DNA of 54,346 bases from Pseudonocardia sp. CNS-004 (GCA_001942185.1 MKJV01000113.1:1-54346), one strand, 5' to 3'; shown: positions 1 through 10,899, counted from the first letter of the stretch. Translations and numbers: made by a program. The notes: generated from the letters alone by a model not told the origin.

Positions 1-432
1 GGAGACCGCGCGCAGGAACTCGGGGTTCGAGGCGAGCCCGAAGCCCTCGTTCGCGACCATCCCGGAGTTCTCCTCCAGCGTGGACTTGACCAGGCCCTCC
101 GTGGTGCCCGGAGGCACCGTGGAACGGACCACGACGATGTGCCGCGCTGTCGTACCGGCGAGCGCGCGACCGACCGACGCGCTGCCGGCGGTGAACGCCG
201 ACAGGTCGTAGCGGTGGCCGTCGTTCGGGGTCGGCAGGGTCAGGAAGATCAACGACTCCGGCTCGTCGGTGAGGTCGATCGCGGTGCGCGCGTCCCAGCC
301 GCGGTCGCGCAGCTCGCGGACCCGCACCTCCGAGATGTCCACGAACGTCACGTCGTGGCCGGCCTTCAGGAAACCCTCACCCGTCGCGGCGCCCACGACA
401 CCAGATCCGACGATGAAAATCCTGGTCTTCAC
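1..432 (-). CDS. UDP-glucose/GDP-mannose dehydrogenase family protein, N-terminal part (cut by window edge)
   Basis: Family members oxidise a nucleotide sugar twice with NAD+ (UDP-glucose to UDP-glucuronate in the usual case), supplying precursors for cell-surface polysaccharide in the cytoplasm. The frame is open from a GTG start at 432 to base 1 (144 codons). It begins with a Rossmann NAD-binding loop (GSGVVGAATG, residues 8-17), then shows the family hallmarks VVVRSTVPPGTT (about residue 101) and SNPEFLR near the edge. About two thirds of a normal 400-440 residue protein lies outside the window, including the catalytic cysteine, so the substrate cannot be assigned. It is transcribed away from the thiamin-precursor locus. 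Confidence 0.85.
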   Translation of the reverse strand, partial: MKTRIFIVGSGVVGAATGEGFLKAGHDVTFVDISEVRVRELRDRGWDARTAIDLTDEPESLIFLTLPTPNDGHRYDLSAFTAGSASVGRALAGTTARHIVVVRSTVPPGTTEGLVKSTLEENSGMVANEGFGLASNPEFLRAVS

Positions 433-950
433 GAATTGTCCCCTCTTGGCATGCGACCCGAACAAGGCAAGCCTCACTCGGATCAATGGCTATTGCGGTG
501 GCCGGACACCCTCGTCCGCGAAGATCGGCTCGCCGCCGGTCATCTGTGACCGGGCACGTCGGCGCGCTCGAACACCCCGCGGGCGATGGGTGGTCGAGTG
601 CATCGGTGCAGGTCGAGTCGATCCTCGGTGCGGCCGTTGCCAGCTCCCGATGAAGTCGTCCGGTGTTACGCCCCCGCCGGACGGCCCCCACCACCGGGAG
701 TCGAGGTCGGTCGTTCTCTTACCGCTGACCGGCTCTCAGCCGGTTGAACCCCTTCGCTACAAAGACTATCTCAACGCGTCCTGAGATCGTCTCAGATTAG
801 TGGTCACTCTGTGTCCGGCGCGGGTCACTGAGGTGCCAATTCGACGTCCACTCACACTTCCAACGCTCAGGAGGCCGAACATGTGCCCGCTCGCCTGTGA
901 TGCACAGCACGGTTGGCCGGGCCGGGCCGGGAACACGTATCCTCTTGCGG
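433..950. other. Intergenic region upstream of the dehydrogenase and riboswitch
   Basis: About 520 bases hold no convincing gene; open frames here have no family signal and poor start sites. The region must contain the promoters for the leftward dehydrogenase and the rightward riboswitch operon. A short perfect inverted repeat, CTGAGA-TCG-TCTCAG (781-795), lies in it and could be an operator; its owner is unknown. Confidence 0.5.
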
Positions 951-1043
951 ACCCACGGGAGCCTCGCGTGCCGAGGCTGAGAGGGCGGCAGGACCGGCCG
1001 CCGACCGTTCGTACCTGACCCGGTTAGTACCGGCGTAGGGAGG
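951..1043 (+). promoter_or_regulatory. TPP riboswitch (THI box)
   Basis: The hallmark aptamer segments are all present in order: ACGGGAGCC (954-962), the pyrimidine-sensor GGCTGAGAGGG (about 975-985), and the 3' strand ACCTGACCCGG followed by TTAGTACCGGCGTAGGGA (1014-1042). The class binds thiamin pyrophosphate and shuts off thiamin genes. The 3' strand of the aptamer (GTAGGGAGGA) is also the Shine-Dalgarno sequence, only a few bases before the GTG start at 1049, so ligand binding should hide the ribosome site directly. No separate terminator hairpin is seen. This fixes the role of the downstream transporter. Confidence 0.95.
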
Positions 1044-1048
1044 AACTG

Positions 1049-2075
1049 GTGAGACTCGTACGCACCCCCCGCGTCCCACGGGCCCTGGCCGCCATCGGGG
1101 CGGTGATCGCCATCGTGCTCGCGGGCTGCGGGTCCGGGAGCGGGCAGGAGACGATCCGGATCGCCCTCGACTGGACGCCGAACACCAACCACACCGGCCT
1201 GTACGTGGCCCAGCAGGAGGGCTGGTTCCGCGAGGCGGGCCTGGACGTCCAGTTCCTGCCGTACAACAACACGTCGCCGGACATCCTCGTGTCCTCCGGC
1301 GCCGCCGAGTTCGGCGTCTCCTTCCAGGACTCCTTCACGTTCTCGAGCGACCGGCGCGGAGATCACGTCCGTGATGGCGGTGCTGCAGCACTGGGCCACG
1401 CAGATCGCGGTGCGGGCCGACCGGGCCGACATCACGTCCCCGAAGGACCTGGACGGCAAGGTCTACGGCGGGTTCGGCGCCGCGTACGAGGAGCCGAAGA
1501 TGCGTGCCGTCATCCAGGACGCGGGCGGCACGGGCACGTTCCGCACCGAAGTACTGGGCACGGCGGCGTACGAGGCGCTCTACGCGGGCCAGGTCGACTT
1601 CACCGAGCCGTTCGTGGCGTGGGAGGGGATCGAGGCGGAGCTGCGCGGGCAGCCGCTCAAGACGTTCTCCTACACCGACTACGGCTTCCCCGACGCCTAC
1701 AACGTGCTGCTCATCGGCAACTCGCCGTGGCTCGAGTCCCACCCCGACATCGCGGCCCGGTTCGTGCAGGCGGCGCAGCGCGGCTACCAGCTCGCCGCCG
1801 ACGACCCGGACCGCGCCGCGCAGCTGCTGATGGACGCCAACCCCGGCGCGTTCACCGAACCGGAGCTCGTGACGCGCAGCCAGCACATGCTCGCCGAGCG
1901 TTTCCTGCGTGACGAGAACGGGCGCGTGGGCACCCAGACGCCCGAGAAGTGGGCGGGGTACTCGGGGTGGGTGTTCGATTCCGGCGCCCTCACCGGCCCC
2001 GACGGGGCACCGTTGACCCAGCGCCCCGACTTCGCCACCTGGTTCAGCAATGACTACATCACACCGGCTGCCTGA
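1049..2075 (+). CDS. thiY: NMT1/THI5-like substrate-binding lipoprotein of a thiamin-pyrimidine ABC importer (frame break)
   Basis: Extracellular lipoprotein that captures a thiamin pyrimidine precursor (formylaminopyrimidine type in the characterised ThiXYZ system) for import and salvage. It has a signal peptide with lipobox VLAGCG (Cys about residue 27), then DWTPNTNHTGLYVA, the NMT1/THI5 signature, and the C-terminal half VMAVLQHWATQIAVRADR onwards typical of ThiY. The GTG start at 1049 sits 5 nt after the riboswitch Shine-Dalgarno. The frame breaks near 1345-1360: residues before it read in one frame and EITSVMAVLQHW in another, equal to two lost bases or one gained. Both halves are well conserved, so an error is likelier than decay. 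The stop overlaps the permease gene by 26 bases. Confidence 0.85.
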
Positions 2076-2912
2076 CCCCGTCGACACGACGGACCCACGC
2101 GGACCGGACGTCGGACTCACCGTGGCCGGACGCCGGACTCGCCGGGGTGGGACGTCGGACTCGCGGGTGTGGGGCCGGGTGGGGCCGCCCGTGGTGCTGG
2201 TGGCCGTCGGGCTCGTGGCGTGGCAGTGGTACGTCACCGCGGCCGGGGTGCGGCCGCAGGTGCTGCCCTCTCCGACGCGCGTGCTGTCGCAGGGCTGGGC
2301 GTTCCGCGACCAGATCTGGGCGAACACGGTGCCGACGCTGCAGGTCACCGCGGTCGGGTTCACGGTGTCGCTGGCGTTGGGCTGGGCGATCGCGATCGCG
2401 GTGGACTTCTCGCCGTGGCTGCGCCGCGCCCTCACCCCGCTGCTCGTCGCCTCCCAGACGCTGCCGATCATCGCGATCGCCCCGCTGCTGATCATCTGGT
2501 TCGGGTTCGGCATGTTCCCGAAGGTCGTGGTGATCGCCCTCGTCACGTTCTTCCCGATCACGGTCGGGCTCATCGAGGGTTCGCGGCCACCGACCGCCAG
2601 GCCACCAGCCTGCTGCGCAGCATGGGCGCTTCGCGCTGGCAGCAGTTCCGCTACGTGCGACTGCCCGGCGCCCTGCCCCGGTTCTTCACGGCGTTGCGGA
2701 TCGGCATCACCTACGCCGTCACGGGCGCGATCTTCGCCGAGTACGTCGGCGCCACGGCCGGGCTGGGGATCTTCATGAGCCTGCAGAAGAACTCCTTCCG
2801 CACCGACCTCGTGCTCGCCGCCGTGCTGGTCACCGCGCTGCTGTCGGTCACGCTGTTCCTGCTGACCTACGCCGTGGAGCGGCTCGTGATCCCCTGGTGG
2901 CGGCGTGGCTGA
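2050..2912 (+). CDS. thiX: ABC permease of the thiamin-precursor importer (frame break)
   Basis: Inner-membrane permease of the BPD_transp_1 family, partner of the flanking binding protein and ATPase. A cytoplasmic N-terminus of about 45 residues is followed by about six hydrophobic helices, with the EAA-type coupling loop FAATDRQATSLLRSMGAS near residue 178-195. One G is missing from the run at 2577-2579 (three read, four expected): restoring it joins GLIEG to FAATDRQ. Total length about 287 residues fits the family. The start at 2050 lies inside the 3' end of the binding-protein gene and the stop overlaps the ATPase start, so the three genes are translationally coupled under the riboswitch. 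Confidence 0.85.
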
Positions 2913-3663
2913 GATCAAGCTGACGGTGGACGGCCTGCACAAGGCGTTCCCCGGCCCGCTGCCGGTGCTGGACGGGGTGGAGTTCGACGTCGCCCCCGGC
3001 GAGTTCGTCTCGGTGATCGGGCCGAGCGGGTGCGGCAAGTCCACGCTGTTCAACGTGATCGCCGGGCTCGAGGTCCCGGACGTCGGCCGCGTGCTCGTCG
3101 ACGGCGAGGACGCCACCGGGCGCGTCGACCACGTCGCCTACATGCCGCAGCGGGACCTGCTCTTCCCGTGGCGCACGGTGCTGGACAACACGACGCTCGG
3201 CCTGGAGGTGGCCGGGATGCCGCGGCGCGCGGCGCGGGAGCGGGCCCGCGCCCTGTTCGAGCCGTTCGGGCTCGCCGGCTTCGAGTCGGCCCGGCCGCAC
3301 GAGCTGTCGGGCGGGATGCGCCAGCGGGCCGCGCTCCTGCGCACCGTGGTGCAGGACCGCGCGGTGCTGCTGCTGGACGAGCCGTTCGGCGCGCTGGACT
3401 CGCTCACGCGCACCGACATGCAGACCTGGCTGGAGGAGGTCCGGGCCGGTTTCGGCTGGACCGTGCTGCTGATCACCCACGACATCCGCGAGGCGGCGTT
3501 CCTGTCCGACCGGGTCGTCGTGCTCGCGCCGCGGCCCACGAGGGTGCGGCGGGAGGTGGTGGTGGACCTGCCGCGGCCCCGTCAGGTCGAGCTGATCACC
3601 TCGACGCGGTTCGCGGAGGTCGAGTCGGAGCTGCTGGCGGCACTGCGCGGCGCGCCGTCCTGA
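2905..3663 (+). CDS. thiZ: ABC transporter ATP-binding protein of the thiamin-precursor importer
   Basis: Intact 252-residue ATPase that powers the importer. Walker A GPSGCGKST (about residues 39-47), Q-loop MPQRDLLFPWRTV, signature LSGGMRQR, Walker B AVLLLDEPFGALD and the switch histidine in LLITHDIREA are all present, in the order of the nitrate/taurine/ThiZ subfamily. The GTG start at 2905 overlaps the permease stop by 8 bases. It is the last gene of the riboswitch operon. Its 3' end overlaps the convergent TPR gene by about 80 bases. Confidence 0.9.
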   Translation: MAEIKLTVDGLHKAFPGPLPVLDGVEFDVAPGEFVSVIGPSGCGKSTLFNVIAGLEVPDVGRVLVDGEDATGRVDHVAYMPQRDLLFPWRTVLDNTTLGLEVAGMPRRAARERARALFEPFGLAGFESARPHELSGGMRQRAALLRTVVQDRAVLLLDEPFGALDSLTRTDMQTWLEEVRAGFGWTVLLITHDIREAAFLSDRVVVLAPRPTRVRREVVVDLPRPRQVELITSTRFAEVESELLAALRGAPS

Positions 3664-4384
3664 ACGATGGCCGACAGCTCGTCGTGCAGCGCGACGGTGT
3701 CGGGGTGGTTCGCCCCGAACAGCGCCGACGAGTCGTCGATCGCCTGCCGGAACAGCGCCACGGCCTCCTCGTTGCGGCCCAGCGCGGCGAGACAGCCCGC
3801 CGCGTTGGCCCGCAGCGCGATCGTGTGGTGGTTGCGGGCACCGTGGGCCTGCTCCGAGTCGTGCAGCGTGACCTCGAGCAGCGTGAGGGCCGCCATGATG
3901 TCCCCGGTGGCCGCCCGGGCGAGTGCCATGCCCATCCGGGAGACCAGCGTGTCGGGGTGGGTGGGCCCGAGCACCCGGCGGCGCTCCGCCGTGACCCGGG
4001 TGGCCAGCTCGACCGCCTCGGCGGCCTGCCCGGCCAGCCGGTAGGCCGAGGCGAGCGCGTCGGCGGCGGTGAGCGTGCGGGGATCGTCGTCGCCGAACAC
4101 GCGCACGCGGTCGGCGAGGTTGGCGGCCATCAGCTCCAGCCCACGCCGCTCGCCCGCGGCCACCAATGCGGCGGCGAGGTTGCCCGCCACCGTGAGCGTG
4201 TGCGGGTGGTCGCCCCCGAGCGTGCTGATACACCCTTCGTAGGCGTCCTCGAAACGGGGGGCCGCCTCGGTGACCCGGCCCACCGCGAAGTAGCTGACCC
4301 CGTCGGCGTTGCGCGCAGCAGGGTGGAGACGTCCTCCGGGGCCTTGTCGCGAGCGGATCCACGATTGCGGGACCACCACGCCAT
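3582..4384 (-). CDS. Tetratricopeptide-repeat protein (frame break near N-terminus)
   Basis: A TPR_12-type repeat protein of about 267 residues, probably a protein-interaction module; no enzymatic domain is seen. Repeats of about 42 residues carry the GDDHPRTL / GPTHPDTL / GANHPDTV spacing motifs typical of actinobacterial kinesin-light-chain-like TPRs. The likely start is ATG 4384 (MAWWSRNRGSARDKAPEDVS). The frame breaks at the GGG at 4321-4323; adding one G joins EDVSTPAAR to NADGVSYFAVG. It is shorter than most TPR regulators, which carry an N-terminal NTPase domain, so it may be a stand-alone adaptor. The 3' end overlaps the convergent ATPase gene, which may mean the true stop is earlier. 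Confidence 0.6.
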
Positions 4385-4489
4385 TGTCGACCCCTTCCCC
4401 CGAACGGTGGGGTCAGACGCTACCGATGGCCGCGGAGCCCCCCGAAGCGGGGTCACCACAACGGGTGACGATCACCAGGCAGGGCGTGG

Positions 4490-5488
4490 TCAGGCGGGCC
4501 GCAGGAGCGTGGACGCACGCACCACGAGTTCGGGGGCGAACACCACCTGCTGGTGCTGGTGGACCTCCGGCGCGCGGGCCTCCTCGAGCAGCAGCGTGGC
4601 CGCGGTGCGCCCCAGCAGCTGGCGGGGCTGGCTCACCGACGTCAGCGGCACCGCGGCGGCCTCGGCGAACTCGATGTCGTCGTAGCCGACGATCGCGAGG
4701 TCGTCGGGCACGCGCAGGCCCAGGCGCACCATCTGCTGCAGCAGCCCGAGCGCGATCAGGTCGTTGGCGCAGAACGCGGCCGTCGGGCGGCGCGCCGCCG
4801 GCATGCCGGCGATCCGCTCACCCGCCCGGCGCCCCTCGGCGACGTTCAGCGCCGCGGTCTCCATCACGAGCAGCGCGGCACCCGCCGTGCGGGCGGCCGC
4901 CTTCTCGGCGCCGGTGATCCGGTCGGCGACCTGCCCGATCACGCGCGGACCGCCCACGAACGCGATGCGCCGGTGCCCCGTCTCCAGCAGGTGGGTGACG
5001 GCCAGGTCGCCGCCCAGCACGTCGTCGACGGTGACCGAGCAGCCCTCCGGCCCGGCGCCGCGGTCGACGACCACCACCGGTGTCCCGCGCCCCGCGAGCT
5101 CGGTGATGCGCGTGTCGGTCACGTCCACCGGCGTGATCAGCACACCTTCCACCCGCTGCTGCTCCAGCAGGTCGAGGAAGCTCGCCTGGCGGGCGCTGCT
5201 CTCGGCGCTGTTGCAGAGGAAGAGCGCGAGGCCCGCGTTGTCGGCCGCTTCCTGCACGCCCTCCGCAACGTCGGTGAAGAACGGGTTGGACGTGTCGAGC
5301 ACGACGTACGCGAGCGTGCGGCTGCCCCCGCCCCGCAGCTGGCGGGCCGACTCGTTGCGCACGAACCCCAGCTCGCCGATCGCGGTGAGCACCCGCTGCC
5401 GGGTGCGCTCGCTCACCAGCTCGGGCCGGTTGAGAACGTTGGACACGGTGCCGAGCGAGACGCCGGCGCGCAGCGCCACGTCCTTCAT
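4490..5488 (-). CDS. LacI-family transcriptional regulator, probable rhamnose-locus repressor
   Basis: Intact LacI/GalR regulator of about 332 residues. The N-terminal helix-turn-helix and hinge are clear: MKDVALRAGVSLGTVSNVLN then RQLRGG; the rest is a periplasmic-binding-protein-like sugar domain ending in YDDIEFAEAAAVPLTSV. I chose ATG 5488 because the DNA-binding domain starts there; an upstream extension is open to 5590. It sits directly downstream of the rhamnosidase and MFS genes on the same strand, with a 138-base gap. TGAAA-GG-TTTCA upstream of rhaM (11185-11196) is a LacI-type operator and the likely target. Assignment to rhamnose control is from context. Confidence 0.85.
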   Translation of the reverse strand: MKDVALRAGVSLGTVSNVLNRPELVSERTRQRVLTAIGELGFVRNESARQLRGGGSRTLAYVVLDTSNPFFTDVAEGVQEAADNAGLALFLCNSAESSARQASFLDLLEQQRVEGVLITPVDVTDTRITELAGRGTPVVVVDRGAGPEGCSVTVDDVLGGDLAVTHLLETGHRRIAFVGGPRVIGQVADRITGAEKAAARTAGAALLVMETAALNVAEGRRAGERIAGMPAARRPTAAFCANDLIALGLLQQMVRLGLRVPDDLAIVGYDDIEFAEAAAVPLTSVSQPRQLLGRTAATLLLEEARAPEVHQHQQVVFAPELVVRASTLLRPA

Positions 5489-5626
5489 GCTCGGGGCGCC
5501 CGTGGGCTCGTCCCCGCCGTCACGATCGCCGCCTCCCCGGACCGCCGAACCGGTTGGAGTGTACGGCCCGCGGCCCGACGGGCCCGCCACGCGCGCGCAC
5601 TGGCGGCGCGGACGGGTGACCGCCGG

Positions 5627-8600
5627 TCATCGGGGTGTGGTGTGGCGGCGCAGCACGACGGGGCCCAGGAGGCCGGTCCGGACCTGGCCCGCGTACACGC
5701 CCGCCGTGGGGGAGGCGTCGTCGAGGTACCCGGCCAGCGTGCCGCGCACGACCACCTCGATCTCGTTCTCGCCGGGCCGCAGGTGCCCGGTGAGCTCGGC
5801 GCGCCACGGTCCCCACACGAGCCGGGCGGCGAGCGTGCCGTTCACGCGGGCGTCGGCCGTGCCGCGCACCTCGCCGAGGTCGAGCACGCTGCGCCCGCCC
5901 TCCGGGGCGACCACGGTGGTCCGGTACGTCACCTTCCCGCCCAGCGCGCGCAGACCCAGCTCCTCCCACGGCACGAGCGGCACCTCGGCCTCGGTGACGT
6001 CCAGCTCGACGGGGCCGTCCAGCAACGCGCCGCCGCGGCGGCCGTCGCGGGCGGTGATGCGCAGCAGCACCTCGGGGCCGTGGTGCGCGGGCAGCCGCAC
6101 GACCCCGTCGACCGAGCTGATCTTCACGCCGTCCACCTCCGCCACCACCGGCAGCGACGTCGGCACGCGCAGCGCCACCGTTCCCGGCGGGACGCGCAGC
6201 CGCAGCCACTCGGTGCGTTCCGGCCCGGGCGCGACGTCGGGCACGACGGGCAGCACCACGTCGTCCGCGGCCGCGGCCGGGTCGAGCCACGCCGCGCCGG
6301 GCAGCGGGTGCGGACGCGTCCGCGCACACACGAACCCGGGGTCGAGCGGGTGCCTGCGGCGCAGCACCAGCGGCACCGGGATGCCGTCGCGCCGGGCGGT
6401 CCAGCCGGGGCCGCCGGCGATGCCGAGGCCGGGGGAGTCGAGGGTGGCGGCGGTCGGCTCGCCGCCCTGGTTGGTCACGCGCAGCACGACCTCGTTGGCC
6501 CCGGCGCGCAGGTGCGGGCCGAGGTCGTAGGCGTGCACGCGGACCTCGCGGTGATCGGGATAGGGCTGGAAGTCGCCCTGGCGTCCCACCTCGACGCCGT
6601 TCACTAGGACGCGGCACGCCCCGTCCGATCCGACGTGCACCACCGCGTCGGCCGGCACCGCATCCAGCGGCAGGCGCAGCACCAGATCGGCCGACTCGCC
6701 GACAACGACCTCTCCGCCGGGGAGCATCCACTCCGGGCGCCGGTAGGCCTCCGCGTCGGTCACCACCGCGAACGCCGCGCGCAGCGGGCCGTCCCGCTCG
6801 GCCGTCAGCTCGATCTCCACGGCCACCGTGCGGCCCGCGGGCAGCGGGCTGAACGACAGGTGCCCCGCCCCGTCGACCGGCACCTCGACGCCGTCGACGC
6901 GCACGCGGCGAGGAGCACCGGCGCGACCGCGAGCCGCAGGCCGGGCCGGTCCGGAAGGGGGAGGTGGGTGCGCACGGCCACCCGCTCACCCGCGCCGACG
7001 TGGCGCCAGTCCAGGAACTCCTCCGGCACGTGGCCCTTCGGCCCGAGGGTCTCCGCGTGCAACGGGTCGTCGCGGATCCCGCGCGAGAGCGACCACTCGG
7101 CGGCCCGCCACCCCGGCGGCGACCCGTCGCCCCACGGCCCCCGCACCTGGGCGAACGGACCGAACCCCGCGATGACGGCCCCCCACCCCGCCTCCGTGGC
7201 GGGCGGAACGCGGGACTCGCCGCGCTCGGACGTCGGACTCGCCGGGGAGGGGGCGTGTTCCAGCCGCCACACCTCGATCGGGAGGGTGCCGGGGCGGTCC
7301 GCGGCGGCGAGGTCGCCCCACTGGTTGTCCAGTGTGGACTCCGGTAGGGCGCGCCACGGCCCGTCGAGCGGGATCGTCTCCGTCACCGGGCCGAGCGGCT
7401 CGGCGTCGGCTCCGGGGAGCTCGGGGCCGAGGACGACCAGGGCGACCGCGCCGTCGTCGAACGGCACCGCGAACTCCCAGCCCTCGCCCGCCGCCGTCAC
7501 CTCCAGCTCGGTGCGCCGGCCCGTGCCCGGTGACCAGCTCTGCGCCCGCGGCCGCTCGATCCCCGTGACGCGCACCCGCGCGACCCGGTCGCCGGGCGGG
7601 CGGAACCGGTAGCCGGTGGCGCGGAGCGCGTCGTTGTATCCCTGCCAGGTGAAGCCGCTCTCCAGCCACGACCCGTGCAGGTCGAGGATCGGCGCCTCGG
7701 TGCCGGTGTGCTCGTCGTGCGCGGTCAGCGCGAGGACGTGGGCGTTCCGGTGCCTGCGCACCAGGACGGGGGCGTCGGCGTCCACCTGGACCGGGCCGCG
7801 GTGCACGGCAGCCGGCACGTCCTCCGCCGTCGCGACCACCGCGATCCTCCCGTCCGCGACCGCGGCCGCGAACCGCTCGCCGACGTCCGGGTCGCCCCCG
7901 AGGAAGAGCTCCGGGGCGCGCTCGACGCAGACCACCCGACCGCCCGCGTCGGCGAACTCCACCAGCCGCTCCGCCGCGTCGACCTGGAGCGCCGACACCG
8001 CGGGGAGCACGACCGTGGAGAAGGTCTCCCCACCGACCCGCAGCCCCACCGGGGTCGTGAGTGGATACGAGTGCTCCGGCACTCGTATCCACTCACGGCG
8101 TACGGCTGCCCGGACGAGGGTGTCTTCGTCGAGTGCGTCGTGATCGATGTTCGCCCGCTCCAGGATCCCGCGCCGCTCGGAGAGCCACGAGTTCACGCCG
8201 TTCAGCTCGCGGAACACCCGGTTGACGCGCTCGGCGTCCGGCAGCGGCCCGGCGAGCGTGACGTGGGCCTGCGCCGTGGTGGTGGGGGAGACCAGCAGGA
8301 CGTCGGCGACGTGGGTACCGGTGGTGAGCACCGAGCAGAGCCGGGCCACCGCCGTGGCGAACACCGGGTAGGACGGCCAGTACGGCTGGCGCCAGCACGT
8401 GGACGGCGGCGCCCACTCCCACCAGCCGCCGACCGTCGAGTAGTAGACGGCGTGCGGGTCGTACAGGGTGGCGCCACGGCGCAGGAACGCCGAGAGCCAG
8501 TCGTAGGTCTCCTCGCACGTGCCGCCCCAGCCTGAGGAGTGGAACGCCTCGATCCAGGTTCGGTCGTGCCCGTTCGCGTGGGCGAGCGAGCTGTGGACCT

Positions 8601-9611
8601 TGGCGTCGCCCCAGTGGTCGCTGCCGGGGGCTCCGTAGCCGCGGTGCAGGCCGAGGTAGTCGCCGTAGGTGTGCACGCCGCCGACCGGGTCGCCTCGCGG
8701 GCCGGTGAGGCCTGGTCGAAGCCGCACATGAGACCGCGCTCGGCGAACCAGGCGTCGTGCTGGTCGAAGAAGCCGCGGCGGGCGAGCGCGGCGCGGTGGG
8801 CGTGGTAGTCCCGGCGCACCCGGGCGCCTCCGGCGAGGTGTCCGGCTCCCACAGCGCCCACAGCCGGGGGAGCAGGTCGTAGCCGTGCTCCGCGGCGAAG
8901 GTGGCCGCGAAGTCGCGGCCCCACGTCGGCATGGGGGGCAGCTCGTCCTGGAAGAAGCCGCCGATGGAGCGGCCGAACCGGTGGCCGACGGCCTTCTCCA
9001 CGGTGCCGTGGACCTGGTCCAGCAGTGCCGCGCAGGCCGCGGTCGAGAAGTAGTCGAAGCCGCTGGTGCCGGCGTGCACGAGCGTGACGCGGGCCGGCCC
9101 GCCCACCCAGCGCGCCACGCCCCCGTGGACCGGGACGTCGACGCGCTCGCCGTTCGTGAGCACGGCGTACGCGGCGAGCGGCTCGTGCCCGCTGGTGCGG
9201 TGACGGACACGTCCGTGCCCTCGCGCTCGGTTCGAAACAGCGCCTGGCCGGCGAATCCGGGCTCGGCCGCGACGAGCCGACCCTGGAAGTTCGCGCCGGA
9301 GAAGCCGATCTGGTCGTAGAGCCAGAGCGTGAAGCCGAGCTCCTCGGCGTCGCGCAGGCGCCGTCGAAGAGCTCCAGCCACTCGGGGGAGAGGAACGGCG
9401 GGTCGTCGGCCACCGAACCGAACATCGGCCCGGTCGGTGCGAGGCACAGCACCACGGCCTGCCGGACACCGCCCGCCACCAGCTGTTCCATCTGCCAGCG
9501 CAGCCGCTCCCGGGTGACCCTCGCCCCGCTCCACCACCAGATCGGCAGGGGACCGTACTGCGGGCCGGGGTCGGTGAACCGGGCGAGCAGGTCCTCGACC
9601 CCGGCCGTCAT
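5627..9611 (-). CDS. GH106-type alpha-L-rhamnosidase (five frame breaks; carries an in-frame 40-bp palindrome)
   Basis: Large glycoside hydrolase resembling GH106, expected to release L-rhamnose from plant or bacterial rhamnosides. ATG 9611 overlaps the MFS stop. In order: FTDPGPQYGPLPIWWWSG at the N-terminus, FTLWLYDQIGFSG, FQDELPPMPTWG, HTYGDYLGLHRGYGAPG, then beta-rich C-terminal modules to the stop at 5627; about 1,328 residues in all, a little longer than usual. No signal peptide is seen. The frame breaks near 9356, 9198, 8821, 8710 and 6912, each repaired by one added base (for example ELFDGA-LRDAEELG). Residues RREWIRVPEHSYPLTT, in mid-protein, are encoded by the repeat at 8057-8096. 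It is co-transcribed with the MFS permease. With five breaks it may be dead, but conservation of every segment favours sequence error. Confidence 0.75.
8057..8096. repeat. 40-bp palindromic hairpin, copy 1 (inside the GH106 gene)
   Basis: GTGAGTGGATACGAGTGC, loop TCCG, then the exact reverse complement: 18-bp perfect arms. The same 40-bp unit recurs at 12733-12772 and 14838-14877, differing only around the loop. Here the minus-strand reading frame passes straight through it. Confidence 0.95.
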
Positions 9612-10899
9612 GCCGCGGCCCGCTCGGCCTCGATCTGCTCGAGCGACTTGCCGACGGTGTCGGGCATCCAGAAGAACCCGATGATGCCGCTGATCAGCAG
9701 GAACACGGTGAGCAGCAGCGCGACCGGGCCGATCTCCACCGCGGCCAGCACCGGCACGAAGAACGACCAGATGCCCAGCAGCGTGCGGGCCACCCCGAAC
9801 GTGAAGCCCTGCGCGGTGCCGCGCAGCATCGTCGGGAACAGCTCCTGGCTGAACACCTTGTACGTCGGCTCACCGGCCAGCGAGGCGCCGATGCCGAACA
9901 GCACGATGTTGGCGATCACGACCGGCACCGTGAACGGCAGCACGAGGTAGATCGCGTACGCGGCGACCTGGAACAGGGCACCGATGCCCCACATCATCCG
10001 CCGGGTGCGGTAGCTGCGGTCGTTGTAGCGCATGAACACGAAGACGGTCGAGAAGATCGTGATCACGAACCCGGCGCAGGACAGCGCGACGCCTGCCGCC
10101 TGCGTGCCCGCCCCGAGCGTCTCGACGACGTACGGCGTGAAGATGCCGGCCGTGCCGGCGGCGAGGCCCCAGAAGGTGTAGATCGAGGCGGTCCAGGCGA
10201 GCGCGCGCAGGTTGGCGCCGCGGAAGAGCGCGCTCACCTGCTCGCCCGCCGAGCGGGCCCGGCCCGCGGCCGCGGTCCAGCGCGCCGACTCGACCATGCC
10301 GCGACGCAGCGCCCACGTCACGAGAGCCACGATCGCCAGGTGGATGAACACGATCCGCGTGCCCAGCAGGCCGATCGGGCTCAGCACCAGCGCGAGCACC
10401 AGCACGACCACCGGGCCGAGGCTCCACGCCACCTGCGTGAGCCCGATGAGCCGACCGCGGCCCTTCGCGGGCGCGACTCGCCCACCAGCGCGAGCGACGT
10501 CGGCACGTCCGCGCCCACCGCCACGCCGACGATGAACGTGCCGGCGAACAGCATCACCGGGTCCACCGCGAACGCGATCAGCAGGATGCCCAGCGCGTAC
10601 ACGAGCAGGTCCCACTTGTAGATGCGCTTGCGTCCCAGCTTGTCGCCGAGCCGACCGCCGATGAACGCACCGATGGCACATCCGATGGCGTTCGGACCGA
10701 TCGCGGCGAGCGCCCCGACCCCGAAGCTGGACAGCCCCAGCTCCGCCTGGAAGAGCGTGAGCCCGGCGCCCAGCGCCACGATCGAGCCGGCGTCCAGGTA
10801 GGACGCCATCGCGGCGAGCACCGACCACTTCCACTGCTGCCTGCTGATCGTCGAGTCGTCCCCGCCGTGGGTGACTCCGACGGAATCGGGTGCGGTCAT
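9608..10899 (-). CDS. MFS sugar permease, probable rhamnose/rhamnoside importer (frame break)
   Basis: About 430-residue major facilitator of the sugar-porter type with roughly twelve hydrophobic helices. The loop 2-3 motif GGRLGDKLGRKRIY is present (about residues 81-94) and the family's second-half GEPTYKVFSQELFP follows later. ATG 10899 is followed by MTAPDSVGVTHGGDD. One base is missing at the GGG 10469-10471 (four expected), which joins LALVGESRP to AKGRGRLIG. The stop overlaps the GH106 start by 3 bases, so the two are one operon. Divergent orientation from rhaM, across a 329-base control region with LacI-type operators, suggests L-rhamnose as substrate; this is context, not sequence specificity. 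Confidence 0.8.

Noticed and set aside
460..480. AGGCAAGCCT resembles a DtxR/IdeR box
   Set aside because: It matches only the inner few bases of the consensus and no iron gene is nearby.
139..784. Plus- and minus-strand open frames upstream of the riboswitch
   Set aside because: Compositions are Arg-rich and random-like; part of the region is the antisense of the dehydrogenase; no ribosome site or family signal.
5627..9611. Treating the GH106 gene as a pseudogene
   Set aside because: Five breaks in one gene would normally mean decay, but all are single-base losses of the kind seen in intact-looking genes throughout the window, and every segment is conserved.
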